Shown here piece by piece: positions 17,392 to 26,630 of a stretch of DNA of 64,000 nucleotides. Where the stretch lies: positions 124,001-188,000 of the forward strand of contig NZ_FODD01000014.1 in assembly GCF_900110255.1 (NCBI RefSeq), in the 5' to 3' direction. The DNA comes from Actinacidiphila rubida (GTDB lineage Bacteria > Actinomycetota > Actinomycetes > Streptomycetales > Streptomycetaceae). Under the pieces are notes generated by a model, which searched no databases, was not told the DNA's origin, and saw only the letters and a list, made by a program, of their open reading frames with translations. Position 1 is the stretch's first letter; each line of letters begins with the position of its first letter. The translations under genes and the position numbers were made by a program.

Positions 17392-17643
17392 TCAGCCGAG
17401 GATGCGGTTGACGAGCGTGTCGCGCTCGGTCTGCGGGATGGCGGTCCAGCGCATGCCGCGCAGGGCGCCTTCGAGCGCCAGCAGGGTGTGGGTGCAGGCG
17501 TCGTCGGGGAGGTCCGGCCGGATCTTCTCGAAGGCCCGACCGGAGCCGAGGCGGCGCAGTTCACCCGCGTCGCCGACGCCCGCGCGGCGCAGCCGGTCGG
17601 CCAACACCGCCCCGATGTTCGGGAGCTGCTGAAGGGAGTCCAC
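17392..17643 (-). CDS. TfoX/Sxy C-terminal domain protein
   Basis: 83 residues starting [23 protein letters not shown]. The helix-hairpin-helix-like pattern [15 protein letters not shown]...GELRRLG...[16 protein letters not shown] matches the C-terminal domain of TfoX, here without the N-terminal half. GTG at 17643 has GGAGG 6 bp upstream and is preferred; an ATG at 17694 would add 17 residues. Role unknown; in Streptomyces there is no established competence system. Codes just before the orphan ABC ATPase. Confidence 0.78.
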   Translation of the reverse strand: MDSLQQLPNIGAVLADRLRRAGVGDAGELRRLGSGRAFEKIRPDLPDDACTHTLLALEGALRGMRWTAIPQTERDTLVNRILG

Positions 17644-17819
17644 GTCGAGCCTCCGTTGTTCAAGCCGTCGCATGAGGAGTGCGCTCGGCGCCATGATGCA
17701 CGCTCCCACCGCCGCGCCGCCGCGGACCCGCCCGGACACGCCACGACACGCCGGTGACCGTCCGCCACCAAGATGACACAGCGTCAGTGTCGCCTGACAC
17801 CGGGCCCCTCGCCGTCCGG

Positions 17820-18263
17820 TCAGTCCTCCGACGCCTCGGCATGGACCTGCGAGAGCTCCGGGCTGCCGCTCTCCGCCCAGGTGTGCCCGAGGACAACGGT
17901 GTCGAGCTCGCGCCCGGAGGTCAGGCGGATCACCGGGTGCCCGTTGGGCCACACCTGCCACGCGGTGCCCGGCACCGAGTGCACGATCACCGTACCCAGG
18001 TACAGGCCCGCGTCGTTGCCGAGCCAGGTCATCACGTCGGGATCGTCCCGCCAGCTGGGGACGAGCTGGTCGAGCGCGGTCAACGAAGCCGCCGAGTTGT
18101 CGAGTTCGACGCCGTCGCGGGCGGCGCGCACCCGCAGCAGCTCGCACTCCGCGAGGAGGTCGGCCACGGCGGCCGCGTCCTGGCCACCGCCCGGACCCGG
18201 CACGGCGACACCGGCGGGCACGGCGTGCCGTTCCCGCCACTTGCCGAGGAAGGGGATGTCCAT
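17820..18263 (-). CDS. DUF6278 family protein
   Basis: 147 residues beginning MDIPFLGKWRERH. The segments LLAECELLRVRAARDGVELD, WLGNDAGLYLGTVIV, WPNGHPVIRL and SGSPELSQVHAEA mark the streptomycete family DUF6278. Soluble, no motif of known activity. ATG at 18263. It follows exonuclease III on the same strand with a 113-bp gap. Confidence 0.85.
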   Translation of the reverse strand: MDIPFLGKWRERHAVPAGVAVPGPGGGQDAAAVADLLAECELLRVRAARDGVELDNSAASLTALDQLVPSWRDDPDVMTWLGNDAGLYLGTVIVHSVPGTAWQVWPNGHPVIRLTSGRELDTVVLGHTWAESGSPELSQVHAEASED

Positions 18264-18376
18264 ACCGTTCAGCCTGACACCCGGGGTCCCGCGGGACCAC
18301 AGGGCGCGCGGGACGTCCCGTGCGCCCTGGCGGCGGACGGCCGTTCGGGACGGCGGCCGGCGGACGCCGGGGCCGC

Positions 18377-19156
18377 TCAGACGTCGAGGTCGACGACGAC
18401 CGGCGCATGGTCCGAGGCGCCCTTGCCCTTGCGCTCCTCCCGGTCCACGTACGCGTCGGACGCGGCCTTGGCGAACGGCTCGTTGCCGTATACCAGGTCG
18501 ATGCGCATGCCGCGGTTCTTGGGGAAGCTGAGCTGGCGGTAGTCCCAGTACGTGTACGGGCGGTCGTACTTCAGCGGGCGCGGCACCACGTCGCTGAGCC
18601 CGGTGCCGCGCAGCGCGGCCAGGGCGGCCCGCTCGGGCTCGGTGACGTGGGTCTGGCCCTCGAAGAAGGCCGTGTCGAACACGTCCTCGTCGGTGGGCGC
18701 CACGTTGTAGTCGCCCAGGATCGCGAACGGGCGGCCGCCCGCGGCGTCCTGCGCGGCGGCGTTCCTCAGCGCCTCCAGCCAGGCCAGCTTGTAGGCGTAG
18801 TGCGGGTGGCCGATCTCCCGGCCGTTGGGCACATACACCGACCACAGCCGGACCGGGCCGCAGGTCGCGGAGACCGCGCGGGGCTCCTGGACGCCCTCGT
18901 ACTCCGGCCCGCCGGGCAGGCCCGTCACCACGTCCTCCAGGCCGACGCGCGAGACGAGCGCCACCCCGTTCCACCGGCCGTCGGCGTTGACGGCGGCCTC
19001 GTAGCCGATGGCGCGCAGCTCGTCGTGCGGGAACTGCTCCATGGTGCACTTGGTCTCCTGCAGGCACAGGACGTCCGTGCCGGTGCTCTCCAGCCACGCG
19101 AGGAGCCGGGGCAGCCGGGCGGTGACGGAGTTGATGTTCCAGGTCGCGATGCGCAT
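18377..19156 (-). CDS. xth: exodeoxyribonuclease III (AP endonuclease)
   Basis: 259 residues of the exonuclease-endonuclease-phosphatase fold. Active-site segments in order: ATWNINSV (Asn), LQETKC (metal-binding Glu), WSVYVPNG (Tyr), LGDYNVAP (Asp/Asn) and GASDHAPV (Asp-His). It cuts DNA 5' to abasic sites and trims 3' ends in base excision repair. ATG at 19156 (MRIATWN) is preferred over one three codons upstream because family members start there. Confidence 0.94.
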   Translation of the reverse strand: MRIATWNINSVTARLPRLLAWLESTGTDVLCLQETKCTMEQFPHDELRAIGYEAAVNADGRWNGVALVSRVGLEDVVTGLPGGPEYEGVQEPRAVSATCGPVRLWSVYVPNGREIGHPHYAYKLAWLEALRNAAAQDAAGGRPFAILGDYNVAPTDEDVFDTAFFEGQTHVTEPERAALAALRGTGLSDVVPRPLKYDRPYTYWDYRQLSFPKNRGMRIDLVYGNEPFAKAASDAYVDREERKGKGASDHAPVVVDLDV

Positions 19157-19204
19157 GCCCCTCAACCTAGCCGCTCGGTCCGACAGCCCGGGTGCCCCGG
19201 TGCG

Positions 19205-19831
19205 TCACGCCTGGTCGCCGGGGGCGAGACGCAGGTGCTCGGCGCCGCCCAGCGAGCCGATCTGGTGGTCGTAGATCGGCCGGGCGAGGTCGGTCAGCAG
19301 CGCGTCGTGCACGTCGACGGCCCGGCGCGGCGCGACCTCGCGCACGTAGTCGATGACCTCGGCGATCTTGTTCCACGGCGCCATGACGGGGATCAGCAGG
19401 GTGTCGACGGCCACGCCCGGGACGGTCAGCGCGTCCCCGGGGTGGAACACGGACCCGTCGACGAGGTAGCCGACGTTGGTGATCCGGGGGATGTCGGGGT
19501 GGATGACCGCGTGCAGCTGGCCGTGGACCTGCACCTCGAACCCGGCGGCGGTGAAGGCGTCGCCCTCGCCGACGGTGTGCACGCGGCCGGGGAAGGCCGC
19601 GGAGACCTGGTCGGCGACGCTCGCCAGCGTCCACAGCTCGGCGGCCGGATTGGCCTCCAGGCCGGCCCGCAGCCGGTCCTCGTTGAAGTGGTCGAGGTGC
19701 TCGTGGGTGACGAGGATGGCGTCGGCGCCGACCGCCGCGTCCTCCTCGCTGAACGTGCCGGGGTCGATGACGAGCGTGCGCCCGTCCTTCTCCAGGCGCA
19801 CGCAGGCGTGCCGCTTCTTGGTCAGCTTCAT
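19205..19831 (-). CDS. MBL-fold metal-dependent hydrolase
   Basis: 208 residues. Metal motif VTHEHLDHFN (about 42-51), a second His in the VHGQLHAVIHPDI segment and Asp in HPGDAL fit a UlaG/L-ascorbate-lactonase-like metallo-beta-lactamase fold with one or two zinc ions. Cytoplasmic. ATG at 19831 (MKLTKKRH) chosen; an ATG three codons upstream is also possible. It lies 48 bp downstream of xth and may share its operon. Substrate unknown. Confidence 0.88.
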   Translation of the reverse strand: MKLTKKRHACVRLEKDGRTLVIDPGTFSEEDAAVGADAILVTHEHLDHFNEDRLRAGLEANPAAELWTLASVADQVSAAFPGRVHTVGEGDAFTAAGFEVQVHGQLHAVIHPDIPRITNVGYLVDGSVFHPGDALTVPGVAVDTLLIPVMAPWNKIAEVIDYVREVAPRRAVDVHDALLTDLARPIYDHQIGSLGGAEHLRLAPGDQA

Positions 19832-19870
19832 GGCACCCATCTTGCTACGCGTCTCCCGCTCCGCGCGGCG

Positions 19871-19923
19871 GCCCGCGGGTGTCCGGCCCGCGGGTGTCCG
19901 GCCCGCGGGTGTCCGGCCCGCGG
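19871..19923. repeat. 15-bp tandem repeat, 3.5 copies
   Basis: The unit GCCCGCGGGTGTCCG repeats at 19871, 19886, 19901 and, partly, 19916. It contains the palindrome CCCGCGGG. It lies in the 120-bp gap between the MBL gene start and the PcaL-like gene end, so it could affect MBL expression or be a terminator element of the upstream gene. Confidence 0.85.
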
Positions 19924-19951
19924 CACCGGCCAGGGGGGTCCGGCCGCGGTG

Positions 19952-21277
19952 TCAGTCGCCCGCGGTCTCCTGCTCGATGACGGGGCGCGCCGCGTTCACC
20001 GCCGCCTGGGCGGCCGGCAGGCCGCAGTACACGGCGGCGTGCAGCAGCGCCTCTTCTATCTCCGCCGGGGTCAGGCCGTTGCGCAGCGCGGCGCGGGTGT
20101 GGTCGGCGAGGTCGTCGAGCCTGCCCAGGGCCGTGAGCACGCCGAGGCTGAGGAAGCTGCGGGTGCGGCGGTCCAGGCCCGGCCGCGTCCACACCTCGCC
20201 CCAGCCGAAGCGGGTGGCGAAGGCGTCGAATCCGGCGCCGAACGTCTCGGTGCGGGCGACGGCCGCGTCGACCTCCGCGTCGCCGACCAGTTCCCGGCGG
20301 ATCCGCAGGCCCTCGGCGTACCGGTCGGGCGGCGCCGGGGCGGCGGACGGCGGCGCGGGCAGCCGCGGCGGCACGGGCGGCGGTGCGGGCGCGAACGGCG
20401 CCGGCGGGACGGTGCGGTCCCACGCGGTCTCGAAGTGCCGCGCGAGCAGGTCGCCGATGGCGGCCGGCTCCTCGACCGGTGCGAGGTGGCCGGTGGCCGG
20501 CACGACGGCGAGGCGCGCGTCGGGGATACCGGCGACGAGCAGCCGCGCGTCGGCCGGCGGGGTCTCGGTGTCGTCGGCGCCGGCCACCACGAGGGTGGGC
20601 ACGGTGATGCCGGCGAGCGCGTCGCGGATGTCGAAGGCGGCGAGGGCCTCGCAGGCGGCGACGTAGCAGGAGGCGTCGGTGGTGGCGACCATCTGCACCG
20701 CCCACTCCGTGATGGCCGGCTGGGTGGCCAGGAACGCGCCGGTGAACCAGCGTTCGGGCGTGCCCTGCGCGGTGCGGTCGAGGCCGTTGGCGCGGACGAC
20801 CACGCCGCGCTGCCGCCAGGCGTCGGCGGTGGCGTAGCGGGCGGCGGCCGAGACCAGGGCGAGGGCGGCGACGCGGTCGGGCCGCAGCAGCGCCAGCCGG
20901 GCGCCGATGGCGGCGCCCAGGCCGCATCCGGCGTAGCCGAAGCTGTCGATGCCCTCGTCGTCGAGCACGGCCAGCACGCGCCGTGCGAGGTCGTCCACGG
21001 AGGCGGCGGGCTCCGCGGGGGCGCCGCCGTGTCCGGGCAGCTCGTAGCGCAGCACCCGCCAGCCGACGGTGAGCACCGGCAGTTGGCGGTCCCACATGTG
21101 CCAGGTCGCCCCCAGCGCCGGCCCCAGCACCAGTACGGGCGCGTCGTCGGGACCGTCGAAGCGGTACTGGAGCGGCGGCAGCAGGTCGTCACGTTCGTCG
21201 TACAGATCGTGACCGTCGTCGTACGAGGTGGCGTACGTACCGGACGCGGCAGCAGTCATATCGGTCGTCTCGCTCAT
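19952..21277 (-). CDS. PcaL-like fusion: alpha/beta hydrolase plus carboxymuconolactone decarboxylase domain
   Basis: 441 residues. Residues about 30-290 are an alpha/beta hydrolase of 3-oxoadipate enol-lactonase type; about 315-441 are a CMD domain (RYAEGLRIRRELVGDAEVD, WTRPGLDRRTRSFLSLG, HTRAALRNGLTPAEIEEALLHAAVYCGLPAA). This order is the PcaDC (PcaL) fusion of actinomycete protocatechuate pathways. The nucleophile elbow reads AGCGLGAAIG, so the usual Ser is Gly (about 119), although Asp (GADDTETP) and His (TGHLAPVEEP, 264) remain. No other pca genes are adjacent. ATG at 21277 has no clear Shine-Dalgarno. Confidence 0.85.
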   Translation of the reverse strand: MSETTDMTAAASGTYATSYDDGHDLYDERDDLLPPLQYRFDGPDDAPVLVLGPALGATWHMWDRQLPVLTVGWRVLRYELPGHGGAPAEPAASVDDLARRVLAVLDDEGIDSFGYAGCGLGAAIGARLALLRPDRVAALALVSAAARYATADAWRQRGVVVRANGLDRTAQGTPERWFTGAFLATQPAITEWAVQMVATTDASCYVAACEALAAFDIRDALAGITVPTLVVAGADDTETPPADARLLVAGIPDARLAVVPATGHLAPVEEPAAIGDLLARHFETAWDRTVPPAPFAPAPPPVPPRLPAPPSAAPAPPDRYAEGLRIRRELVGDAEVDAAVARTETFGAGFDAFATRFGWGEVWTRPGLDRRTRSFLSLGVLTALGRLDDLADHTRAALRNGLTPAEIEEALLHAAVYCGLPAAQAAVNAARPVIEQETAGD

Positions 21278-21477
21278 CGCGTCACACGCTACCGAGCCAC
21301 CCCCCACCACGAACAGTCGCCCTCCGGGCAGGTTCCGATCCGCATGCGCTACCCCGCTCTCCGGGGAGGCGCCCACCGGCCGGTGGCCAGGAGCGGACCG
21401 GACGGCACCTCGGGGGTGGTGGGACCCGTGGCCCAGCGAGGCGGCCGCCGGGGGAGGGCCCCGGCGGGGGCGATCGC

Positions 21478-22233
21478 TCAGTTGCCGCCGAAGCCGTGCT
21501 GGAAGTTGACCGTGGAGACGACGTAGACCGTGGGGACGTCGGGGTCGTGCAGGTCGACGGCGATCGCGTGGTCGGGCTTGTCGCCGGCCCGGCGGATGGT
21601 GATGCCGGACCAGGGGCCGGTGCCGGACAGGTTCCAGTTGACCGCGCGGGCCTGGGACGCGGTGATGGACGACGCCCCGGCGTGGAGCGCGTCCCGCGTC
21701 GTGCCGACCTTCGCCAGGAACGTGTCGAGGCCGCCCGCGGTGGTGGTGAACTGCGTGTACAGCACCGCCGTGTCCCAGGAGTTGGTCTCCAGGTAGCCGA
21801 CGTGTGCGGCGCCGTACGGGATCGGCACCTGGTAGACGCGCTGCTGCAGCGAGCTCGGGTAGTAGCCGAACCGCAGGTGCCGCGCGGCCGCCTCCTCCTG
21901 CTTGCTCTCGCCGCTCTCCCGGCTCTGCTGCGCGGAGATGATCACGTACCCCAGCGGCACGAGGACGAGCAGCGGCAGGACCGTCCACCGCACCCAGCGC
22001 GGGAGGTCCCGCGGGACGCTCGCGGGCCGCGGGACCGGCGCGGCCCCGGCGGGCCGCCGCGGCCCGGGCGTGCGGACCTCCGCGGCGGCCGCGTCCACGG
22101 CGTGCGGCTCGCCCGCCCGCTGCTCGGGCGGGCGCTGCTCCGCGGCGGTGCCGGCGGCCGTGCCGGCCGCCCCGTCCGCCGTCGGCTCGGCGCCGCGCTG
22201 ACCCTTGCGGCGCTGGTCGGGTGTCGTCGTCAT
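21478..22233 (-). CDS. membrane-anchored hypothetical protein
   Basis: 251 residues. An Ala/Pro/Arg/Gln-rich N-terminus of about 78 residues, one membrane helix (about 80-98, WTVLPLLVLVPLGYVIISA), and an extracytoplasmic domain of about 150 residues containing RHLRFGYYPSSLQQRVYQVPIPYGAAHVGYLETNSW and TPTVYVV-like strands. Not recognised. Its ATG overlaps the ROK kinase stop by one base (TGATG), so it is probably translated from the same message. Found at the end of the sugar ABC operon; a link to sugar uptake is only positional. Confidence 0.8.
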   Translation of the reverse strand: MTTTPDQRRKGQRGAEPTADGAAGTAAGTAAEQRPPEQRAGEPHAVDAAAAEVRTPGPRRPAGAAPVPRPASVPRDLPRWVRWTVLPLLVLVPLGYVIISAQQSRESGESKQEEAAARHLRFGYYPSSLQQRVYQVPIPYGAAHVGYLETNSWDTAVLYTQFTTTAGGLDTFLAKVGTTRDALHAGASSITASQARAVNWNLSGTGPWSGITIRRAGDKPDHAIAVDLHDPDVPTVYVVSTVNFQHGFGGN

Positions 22234-23378
22234 CAGTCCGTCGCCTGCCGCCCGTAGACCCGTCCGTAGCGCTCGTAGCGCTCCACGCGGCGCCGGTTGG
22301 CGCGGCGGAACCGGCGGGCGACCAGCCGGGCGAGGTCGGCGGCGCCCACCATGCCCGCCTCGGGGCCGAGTTCGGCCTTCACGATGCGCGCCTCGGGGCG
22401 GTAGCCGCGCCCGGTCAGGGTGCGCCGGAACGCGTCGCGGGCCGGGCCGATCAGCAGGTCGTCGGCCGCGCTGACGCCGCCGCCGATGACGAAGCAGGAC
22501 GGGTCGAGGGCCGCGGCCAGGTTGGCGATGCCCACGCCGAGCCACTGGCCGATGTCCTGGAACAGCTCGACGCACATCGCGTCGCCCTGCCGGGCCAGCT
22601 CGGTGATCAGCGGCCCGGTGATGTCCCGGACGTTGCCGCCGACGCGGTCGATGATCCCGTAGGCGACCGGCGAGTCGGCGACGGCCAGCTCGCGGGCCTC
22701 GCGGACCAGCGCGTTGCCGGAGCTGTACTGCTCCCAGCAGCCGCGGTTGCCGCACGGGCAGCGGTGCCCGCCCGGCACCACCTGCATGTGGCCGAACTCG
22801 CCGGCCACCCCGTAGCGGCCCCGCTTGACCTGGCCGTCCTCCAGGATGGCGCCGCCGATGCCGGTGCCGAGGGTGATCATCACCAGGTCGGGCTCGCCGC
22901 GGGCGGCGCCGAAGCGCCACTCCGCCCAGGCGGCGGTGTTGGCGTCGTTGTCGACCATGACGGGGACCAGCAGCCGCTCGGAGAGCCGGTCGCGCAGCGG
23001 CTCGTCACGCCAGGCCAGGTGCGGGGCGAACAGCACCCGGGAGCGGTCCGCGTCCACCCAGCCGGCGGCGCCGATGCCGACGGCGTGGACGTCGTGCCGC
23101 TCGGACAGGTCGAGCACCAGCTCGACGATGGTGTCCTCGACGACCTTGGGGCTCTTGGACTTGTCCGGCGTCTCGGTGCGCAGCTTCTCCAGGATGGTGC
23201 CGTCGGCGTCGACCACGCCGGCCATCACCTTGGTGCCGCCGATGTCGATGCCGACGGTGGGCACGCGTGGCGCGGTCAGGTGCGAGCGCCGCTCGCGGCG
23301 GTCCATCCCGCTGACGTTGCGCCACACCGTGGCACGGGCGGCACCGCCGCGGTAAACACGTTCACGATTGGCACTCAA
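22233..23378 (-). CDS. ROK family sugar kinase (glucokinase-like)
   Basis: 381 residues as drawn, or 357 from the ATG at 23306. ATP-binding DIGGTK ([13 protein letters not shown]), catalytic Asp in [14 protein letters not shown], and the zinc motif [12 protein letters not shown] are all present, so it should be an active sugar kinase rather than a repressor (no N-terminal helix-turn-helix). The drawn TTG start overlaps the stop of the ABC ATPase gene (TTGA). It probably phosphorylates the sugar delivered by the adjacent ABC importer. Confidence 0.88.
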   Translation of the reverse strand: MSANRERVYRGGAARATVWRNVSGMDRRERRSHLTAPRVPTVGIDIGGTKVMAGVVDADGTILEKLRTETPDKSKSPKVVEDTIVELVLDLSERHDVHAVGIGAAGWVDADRSRVLFAPHLAWRDEPLRDRLSERLLVPVMVDNDANTAAWAEWRFGAARGEPDLVMITLGTGIGGAILEDGQVKRGRYGVAGEFGHMQVVPGGHRCPCGNRGCWEQYSSGNALVREARELAVADSPVAYGIIDRVGGNVRDITGPLITELARQGDAMCVELFQDIGQWLGVGIANLAAALDPSCFVIGGGVSAADDLLIGPARDAFRRTLTGRGYRPEARIVKAELGPEAGMVGAADLARLVARRFRRANRRRVERYERYGRVYGRQATD

Positions 23379-24226
23379 GCGGTGGTCTCCGGCTCGGCGG
23401 CCGCCGCCGCTTCGGGGGCAGCCGGTGTACGGCTCAGTTCATGGGTCAGTTCGTCCAGCTCGCTGCCACCGGCCATCTCCCGGGTCAGCTCGTCCAGCGT
23501 AATGTCCTTCTTCAGGTGGCTGCCGGACATCGCGCCACGCTTGAGAAGGACGAAACGGTCCCCCACCAGGTAGGCGTGGTGCGGATTATGTGTGATCAGC
23601 ACCACACCGAGCCCCGCGTCGCGGGCCGCCGCCACGTATTTCAGCACCACGCCGGACTGCTTGACGCCGAGCGCGGCGGTCGGCTCGTCGAGCACCAGCA
23701 CCTTCGCTCCGAAGTGCACCGCACGGGCGATGGCGACGCACTGGCGTTCGCCGCCGGAGAGCGTGCCGATGGGCTGGTCGACGTCCCGCAGGTCGATGCC
23801 CATCCGCAGCAGCGCGTCGCGGGTGGTCGCGCGCATGGTGGCGGTGTCCAGGCGGCGCAGCGGCCCGCGTCCCCGGGTGGGCTCGGAGCCGAGGAAGAAG
23901 TTCCGCCACACCGGCATCAGCGGCACGACCGCCAGGTCCTGGTAGACGGTGGCGATGCCCCGGTCCAGGGCCTCGCGCGGCGAGGCGTGCCGGACCTCCT
24001 CGCCCTCGACGGTGTACGTGCCGGCGTCGTGCGGGTGCAGGCCCGCGATGATCTTGATCAGGGTGGACTTGCCGGCGCCGTTGTCCCCGAGCACGCAGGT
24101 GATCTCGCCGGCGTGCACGTCCAGCGAGACGCCGTGCAGCGCCCGCACGTTCCCGTACGACTTCGCGACGTCGGTGAGCGCGACGAGCGGGGTGCGCCCG
24201 GCGGCGGTGGTTGCGGTGTCGGTCAT
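23375..24226 (-). CDS. sugar ABC transporter ATPase (CUT2, single domain)
   Basis: 283 residues. Walker [10 protein letters not shown] (about 43-51), Q-loop [11 protein letters not shown], signature [15 protein letters not shown], Walker [12 protein letters not shown] and switch His in ITHNPHHAY. Only one ATPase domain, unlike RbsA/XylG which have two; this is the type seen with fructose or inositol CUT2 importers. The tail is Ala/Glu-rich. ATGA overlap with the permease upstream and with the kinase downstream. Confidence 0.93.
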   Translation of the reverse strand: MTDTATTAAGRTPLVALTDVAKSYGNVRALHGVSLDVHAGEITCVLGDNGAGKSTLIKIIAGLHPHDAGTYTVEGEEVRHASPREALDRGIATVYQDLAVVPLMPVWRNFFLGSEPTRGRGPLRRLDTATMRATTRDALLRMGIDLRDVDQPIGTLSGGERQCVAIARAVHFGAKVLVLDEPTAALGVKQSGVVLKYVAAARDAGLGVVLITHNPHHAYLVGDRFVLLKRGAMSGSHLKKDITLDELTREMAGGSELDELTHELSRTPAAPEAAAAAEPETTA

Positions 24227-25269
24227 TCGCTTGCCTCCGCGCGCCTGCGGACCCAGACGTTGAGCAGGGTGGCGAGCAGCAGCATCGCCCCGAGGAAGAA
24301 CTTGAACCAGTCCGGGTTCCACTGGGCGTAGACGATGCCCTTGCTCGTCATGCCGAAGATGAACGCGCCGACCGCCGAGCCGATGGCGCTCCCGTAGCCG
24401 CCGGTCATCAGGCAGCCGCCGATGACGGCGGCGATGATGTACAGGAACTCGTTGCCGACGCCCTCGCCGGACTGCACCACGTCGAACGAGAACAGCAGGT
24501 GCTGGCCGGAGATCCAGGCGCAGAACGCCACCGCCATGTACAGGCCGACCTTGGTGCGGGCCACGGGCACGCCGACCGCGCGGGCCGCGTCGGCGTTGCC
24601 GCCGGCGGCGAAGATCCAGTTGCCGGCACGGGTGCGCAGCAGCACCCAGGTGGCCACCGCGACCAGGCCGATCCACCACAGGATCGTCACCTGCAGGTCG
24701 ACCGAGCCGATCGTCCAGTGCGAGGCGAACAGGTCCCGCGCGGCCGGGAAGCCCTGCATGTCGGCGATCGACTTGGTGGAGACGGTGCCGCTGATCAGCT
24801 TGGTCAGGCCCAGGTTCAGGCCGGTGAGCATCAGGAAGGTGCCGAGCGTGATGATGAAGCTGGGCAGCTTGGTGCGCACCAGCATGATCCCGTTGAACGC
24901 GCCGAGGGCGAGCGTGGCGACCAGGGAGACGCCGACGCCGACCCAGGTGTTCGCGGTCATCTGGTAGCTGAACATCGAGGAGATCAGCGCGGAGCTGGTC
25001 ACCATGACGCCGGCCGACAGGTCGAACTCGCCGCCGATCATCAGCAGCGCCACCGGCACCGCCATGATCCCGATGGTCGAGGACGCGTAGAGCACGGTGC
25101 CGAGGCTGGACGCCTGCAGGAACGAGTCGGCGACGACCGAGAAGAACACGAAGACGGCGGCCGCGCCGACGACCGCGCCCAGTTCGGGCCGGCCCAGCAT
25201 CCGCCGGGTCAGGGACCGGGGGGCCAGCCGTTCGTCGCCCGCCGCTGCGGGCCGGGTGAGGACGCTCAC
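24223..25269 (-). CDS. CUT2 sugar ABC transporter permease
   Basis: 348 residues, about nine to ten hydrophobic helices, with the conserved stretches [18 protein letters not shown] ([10 protein letters not shown]) and [21 protein letters not shown] of ribose/inositol-type permeases. The GTG at 25269 overlaps the binding-protein stop (GTGA), fixing the start. Inner-membrane channel of the importer. Confidence 0.92.
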   Translation of the reverse strand: MSVLTRPAAAGDERLAPRSLTRRMLGRPELGAVVGAAAVFVFFSVVADSFLQASSLGTVLYASSTIGIMAVPVALLMIGGEFDLSAGVMVTSSALISSMFSYQMTANTWVGVGVSLVATLALGAFNGIMLVRTKLPSFIITLGTFLMLTGLNLGLTKLISGTVSTKSIADMQGFPAARDLFASHWTIGSVDLQVTILWWIGLVAVATWVLLRTRAGNWIFAAGGNADAARAVGVPVARTKVGLYMAVAFCAWISGQHLLFSFDVVQSGEGVGNEFLYIIAAVIGGCLMTGGYGSAIGSAVGAFIFGMTSKGIVYAQWNPDWFKFFLGAMLLLATLLNVWVRRRAEASE

Positions 25270-26309
25270 CTGGTGCCCCGCTTGGTGTACGACAGCAGGG
25301 CGTCTGCGTCGTCCTTCGTGACGATCTGCGGGCCGGTGAGCACCGGCTTGCCGCCGCCGAGGGTGTCGCCGTTGTAGCGGTACAGCCACAGCAGGTCGAT
25401 CGCCTCGTACCCCTGGAGGTACGGCTGCTGGTCGACGGCGAAGCCGATCGTGCCGTCCTTCAGCTCGGTGGCGACCTGCGCGTTGAGGTCGAAGGTGTCG
25501 ATCTCGGCGCTCGACCCGGCCTGCTGCCTGGCCTTGGCGGCGGTGGCGGCGAAGGGCGCGCCGAGGGTGACCACCGAGTCGATGCTCTTGTCGGACTGGA
25601 GCTTGGCCTGGATCGCGGACTGCACGTCCGGCATGTTGGTGCCGTTGACGTAGAGGCTGTCCATCCGGCCGGAGAAGGTGGCCTTGGCGCCCGCGCAGCG
25701 CTGCTCGTGGCCGACGTTGCCCTGCTCGTGCAGGATGCACAGGGCGTGCTGCTTGTGCCGCTTGTCCAGCTCCTCGCCGACCGCGTTGCCGGCCACCGTC
25801 TCGTCCTGGCCGATGTGGGTGAGCGCGCCGAACTTCTTCGAGTCCTCGGAACCGGAGTTGATCGTGATCACCGGTATGCCGGCCTTCTCGGCCCTGGCCA
25901 CGGCGTCCTTCATCGCGTCGGGCTTGGCGAGCGTGACGATCAGCCCGTCGACGTGCTGGTCGATGGCGGCCTGGACGAGCTGCGCCTGCTGGTCGCCCTG
26001 GTCGCTGTTGGAGTACAGGAACTTGATGTTGTCCTTCGCGGCGGCCTGCTTGGCGCCGCTCTGGACGATGTCCCAGAAGGTGTCGCCGGCCCCGGAGTGG
26101 GTGACCATCGCGAACGTCCAGTGCGGGGTGTTGACGGCCGAGCCGTTGGCCGCGAGCTGCTTGGCCCGGTCCTCGGCGCGCTTGCCGCCGGTGCTGCTGC
26201 ACCCGGCGAGCGCGCCCGCACCCAGGGCCGTCGCCACGACCACGCAGAGGACGCCGAGCACCCGTCTCGGGGTGGAGCTCCCGCGCCGTCCAGACCTTGC
26301 CTTCGCCAC
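25266..26309 (-). CDS. sugar ABC transporter substrate-binding lipoprotein
   Basis: 347 residues. Twin-Arg-containing N-terminus ([10 protein letters not shown]...TPRRV), hydrophobic stretch, then lipobox LAGC with the lipidated Cys at about 37. The mature part is a type I periplasmic-binding fold ([57 protein letters not shown]) as in ribose, fructose and inositol binders. GTG at 26309. The divergent Gfo/Idh/MocA dehydrogenase makes myo-inositol or another polyol plausible as cargo, the ROK kinase a hexose; the sequence alone does not decide. Confidence 0.92.
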   Translation of the reverse strand: MAKARSGRRGSSTPRRVLGVLCVVVATALGAGALAGCSSTGGKRAEDRAKQLAANGSAVNTPHWTFAMVTHSGAGDTFWDIVQSGAKQAAAKDNIKFLYSNSDQGDQQAQLVQAAIDQHVDGLIVTLAKPDAMKDAVARAEKAGIPVITINSGSEDSKKFGALTHIGQDETVAGNAVGEELDKRHKQHALCILHEQGNVGHEQRCAGAKATFSGRMDSLYVNGTNMPDVQSAIQAKLQSDKSIDSVVTLGAPFAATAAKARQQAGSSAEIDTFDLNAQVATELKDGTIGFAVDQQPYLQGYEAIDLLWLYRYNGDTLGGGKPVLTGPQIVTKDDADALLSYTKRGTR

Positions 26310-26630
26310 GTGGCCCTGCCTTTCCTTCTGTCCGTGGTGCGGCCGGGAGGCCTGTGCACCGAAGTGCTCCGAGTGACCATCCCGGCGGCCCCAGTATCCG
26401 TCAAGAGGGCGGGTGGCCTGTCCCCCGGCCGTCCCCGGGCCGCCCGCAGGACGTCCCCAGGACGTCCCCAGGACGTCCCCAGGACGTCCCCACGGTGTCC
26501 GCCAAGCGTCCCCGGAGCCTCCGCACTCTCTCGGCGGCAGCGGATTTCGCCGGCCGACGGCGAGCCGCGGCGGCGCCGGGCCGGCCCGTCGGCATGCTCG
26601 GCGGAGTGGTTCCGAGGGCAGGAGCAGGTC
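26310..26630. other. 321-bp divergent intergenic control region
   Basis: Holds the start signals of the ABC operon (minus) and of the Gfo/Idh/MocA gene (plus). A minus-strand candidate -35 TTGACG (26404-26399) is followed after 17 bp by GATGGT, a poor -10. A four-copy 11-bp palindrome array lies at 26448-26491. No gene seen. Confidence 0.6.
26448..26491. repeat. four tandem 11-bp units containing GGACGTCC
   Basis: AGGACGTCCCC repeats exactly at 26448, 26459, 26470 and 26481, and imperfectly just downstream (ACGGTGTCC, AGCGTCCCC). Each unit holds the 8-bp palindrome GGACGTCC, and 11 bp is close to one DNA turn, so all sites face the same side. Sits between divergent promoters; a cooperative operator is likely. 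Confidence 0.85.

Noticed and set aside
18320..21526. 1068-codon open plus-strand frame
   Set aside because: Runs antisense across exonuclease III, MBL and PcaL-like genes; no family motifs.
26448..26491. CRISPR-like array
   Set aside because: Units are 11 bp with no spacers; no cas genes in the window.
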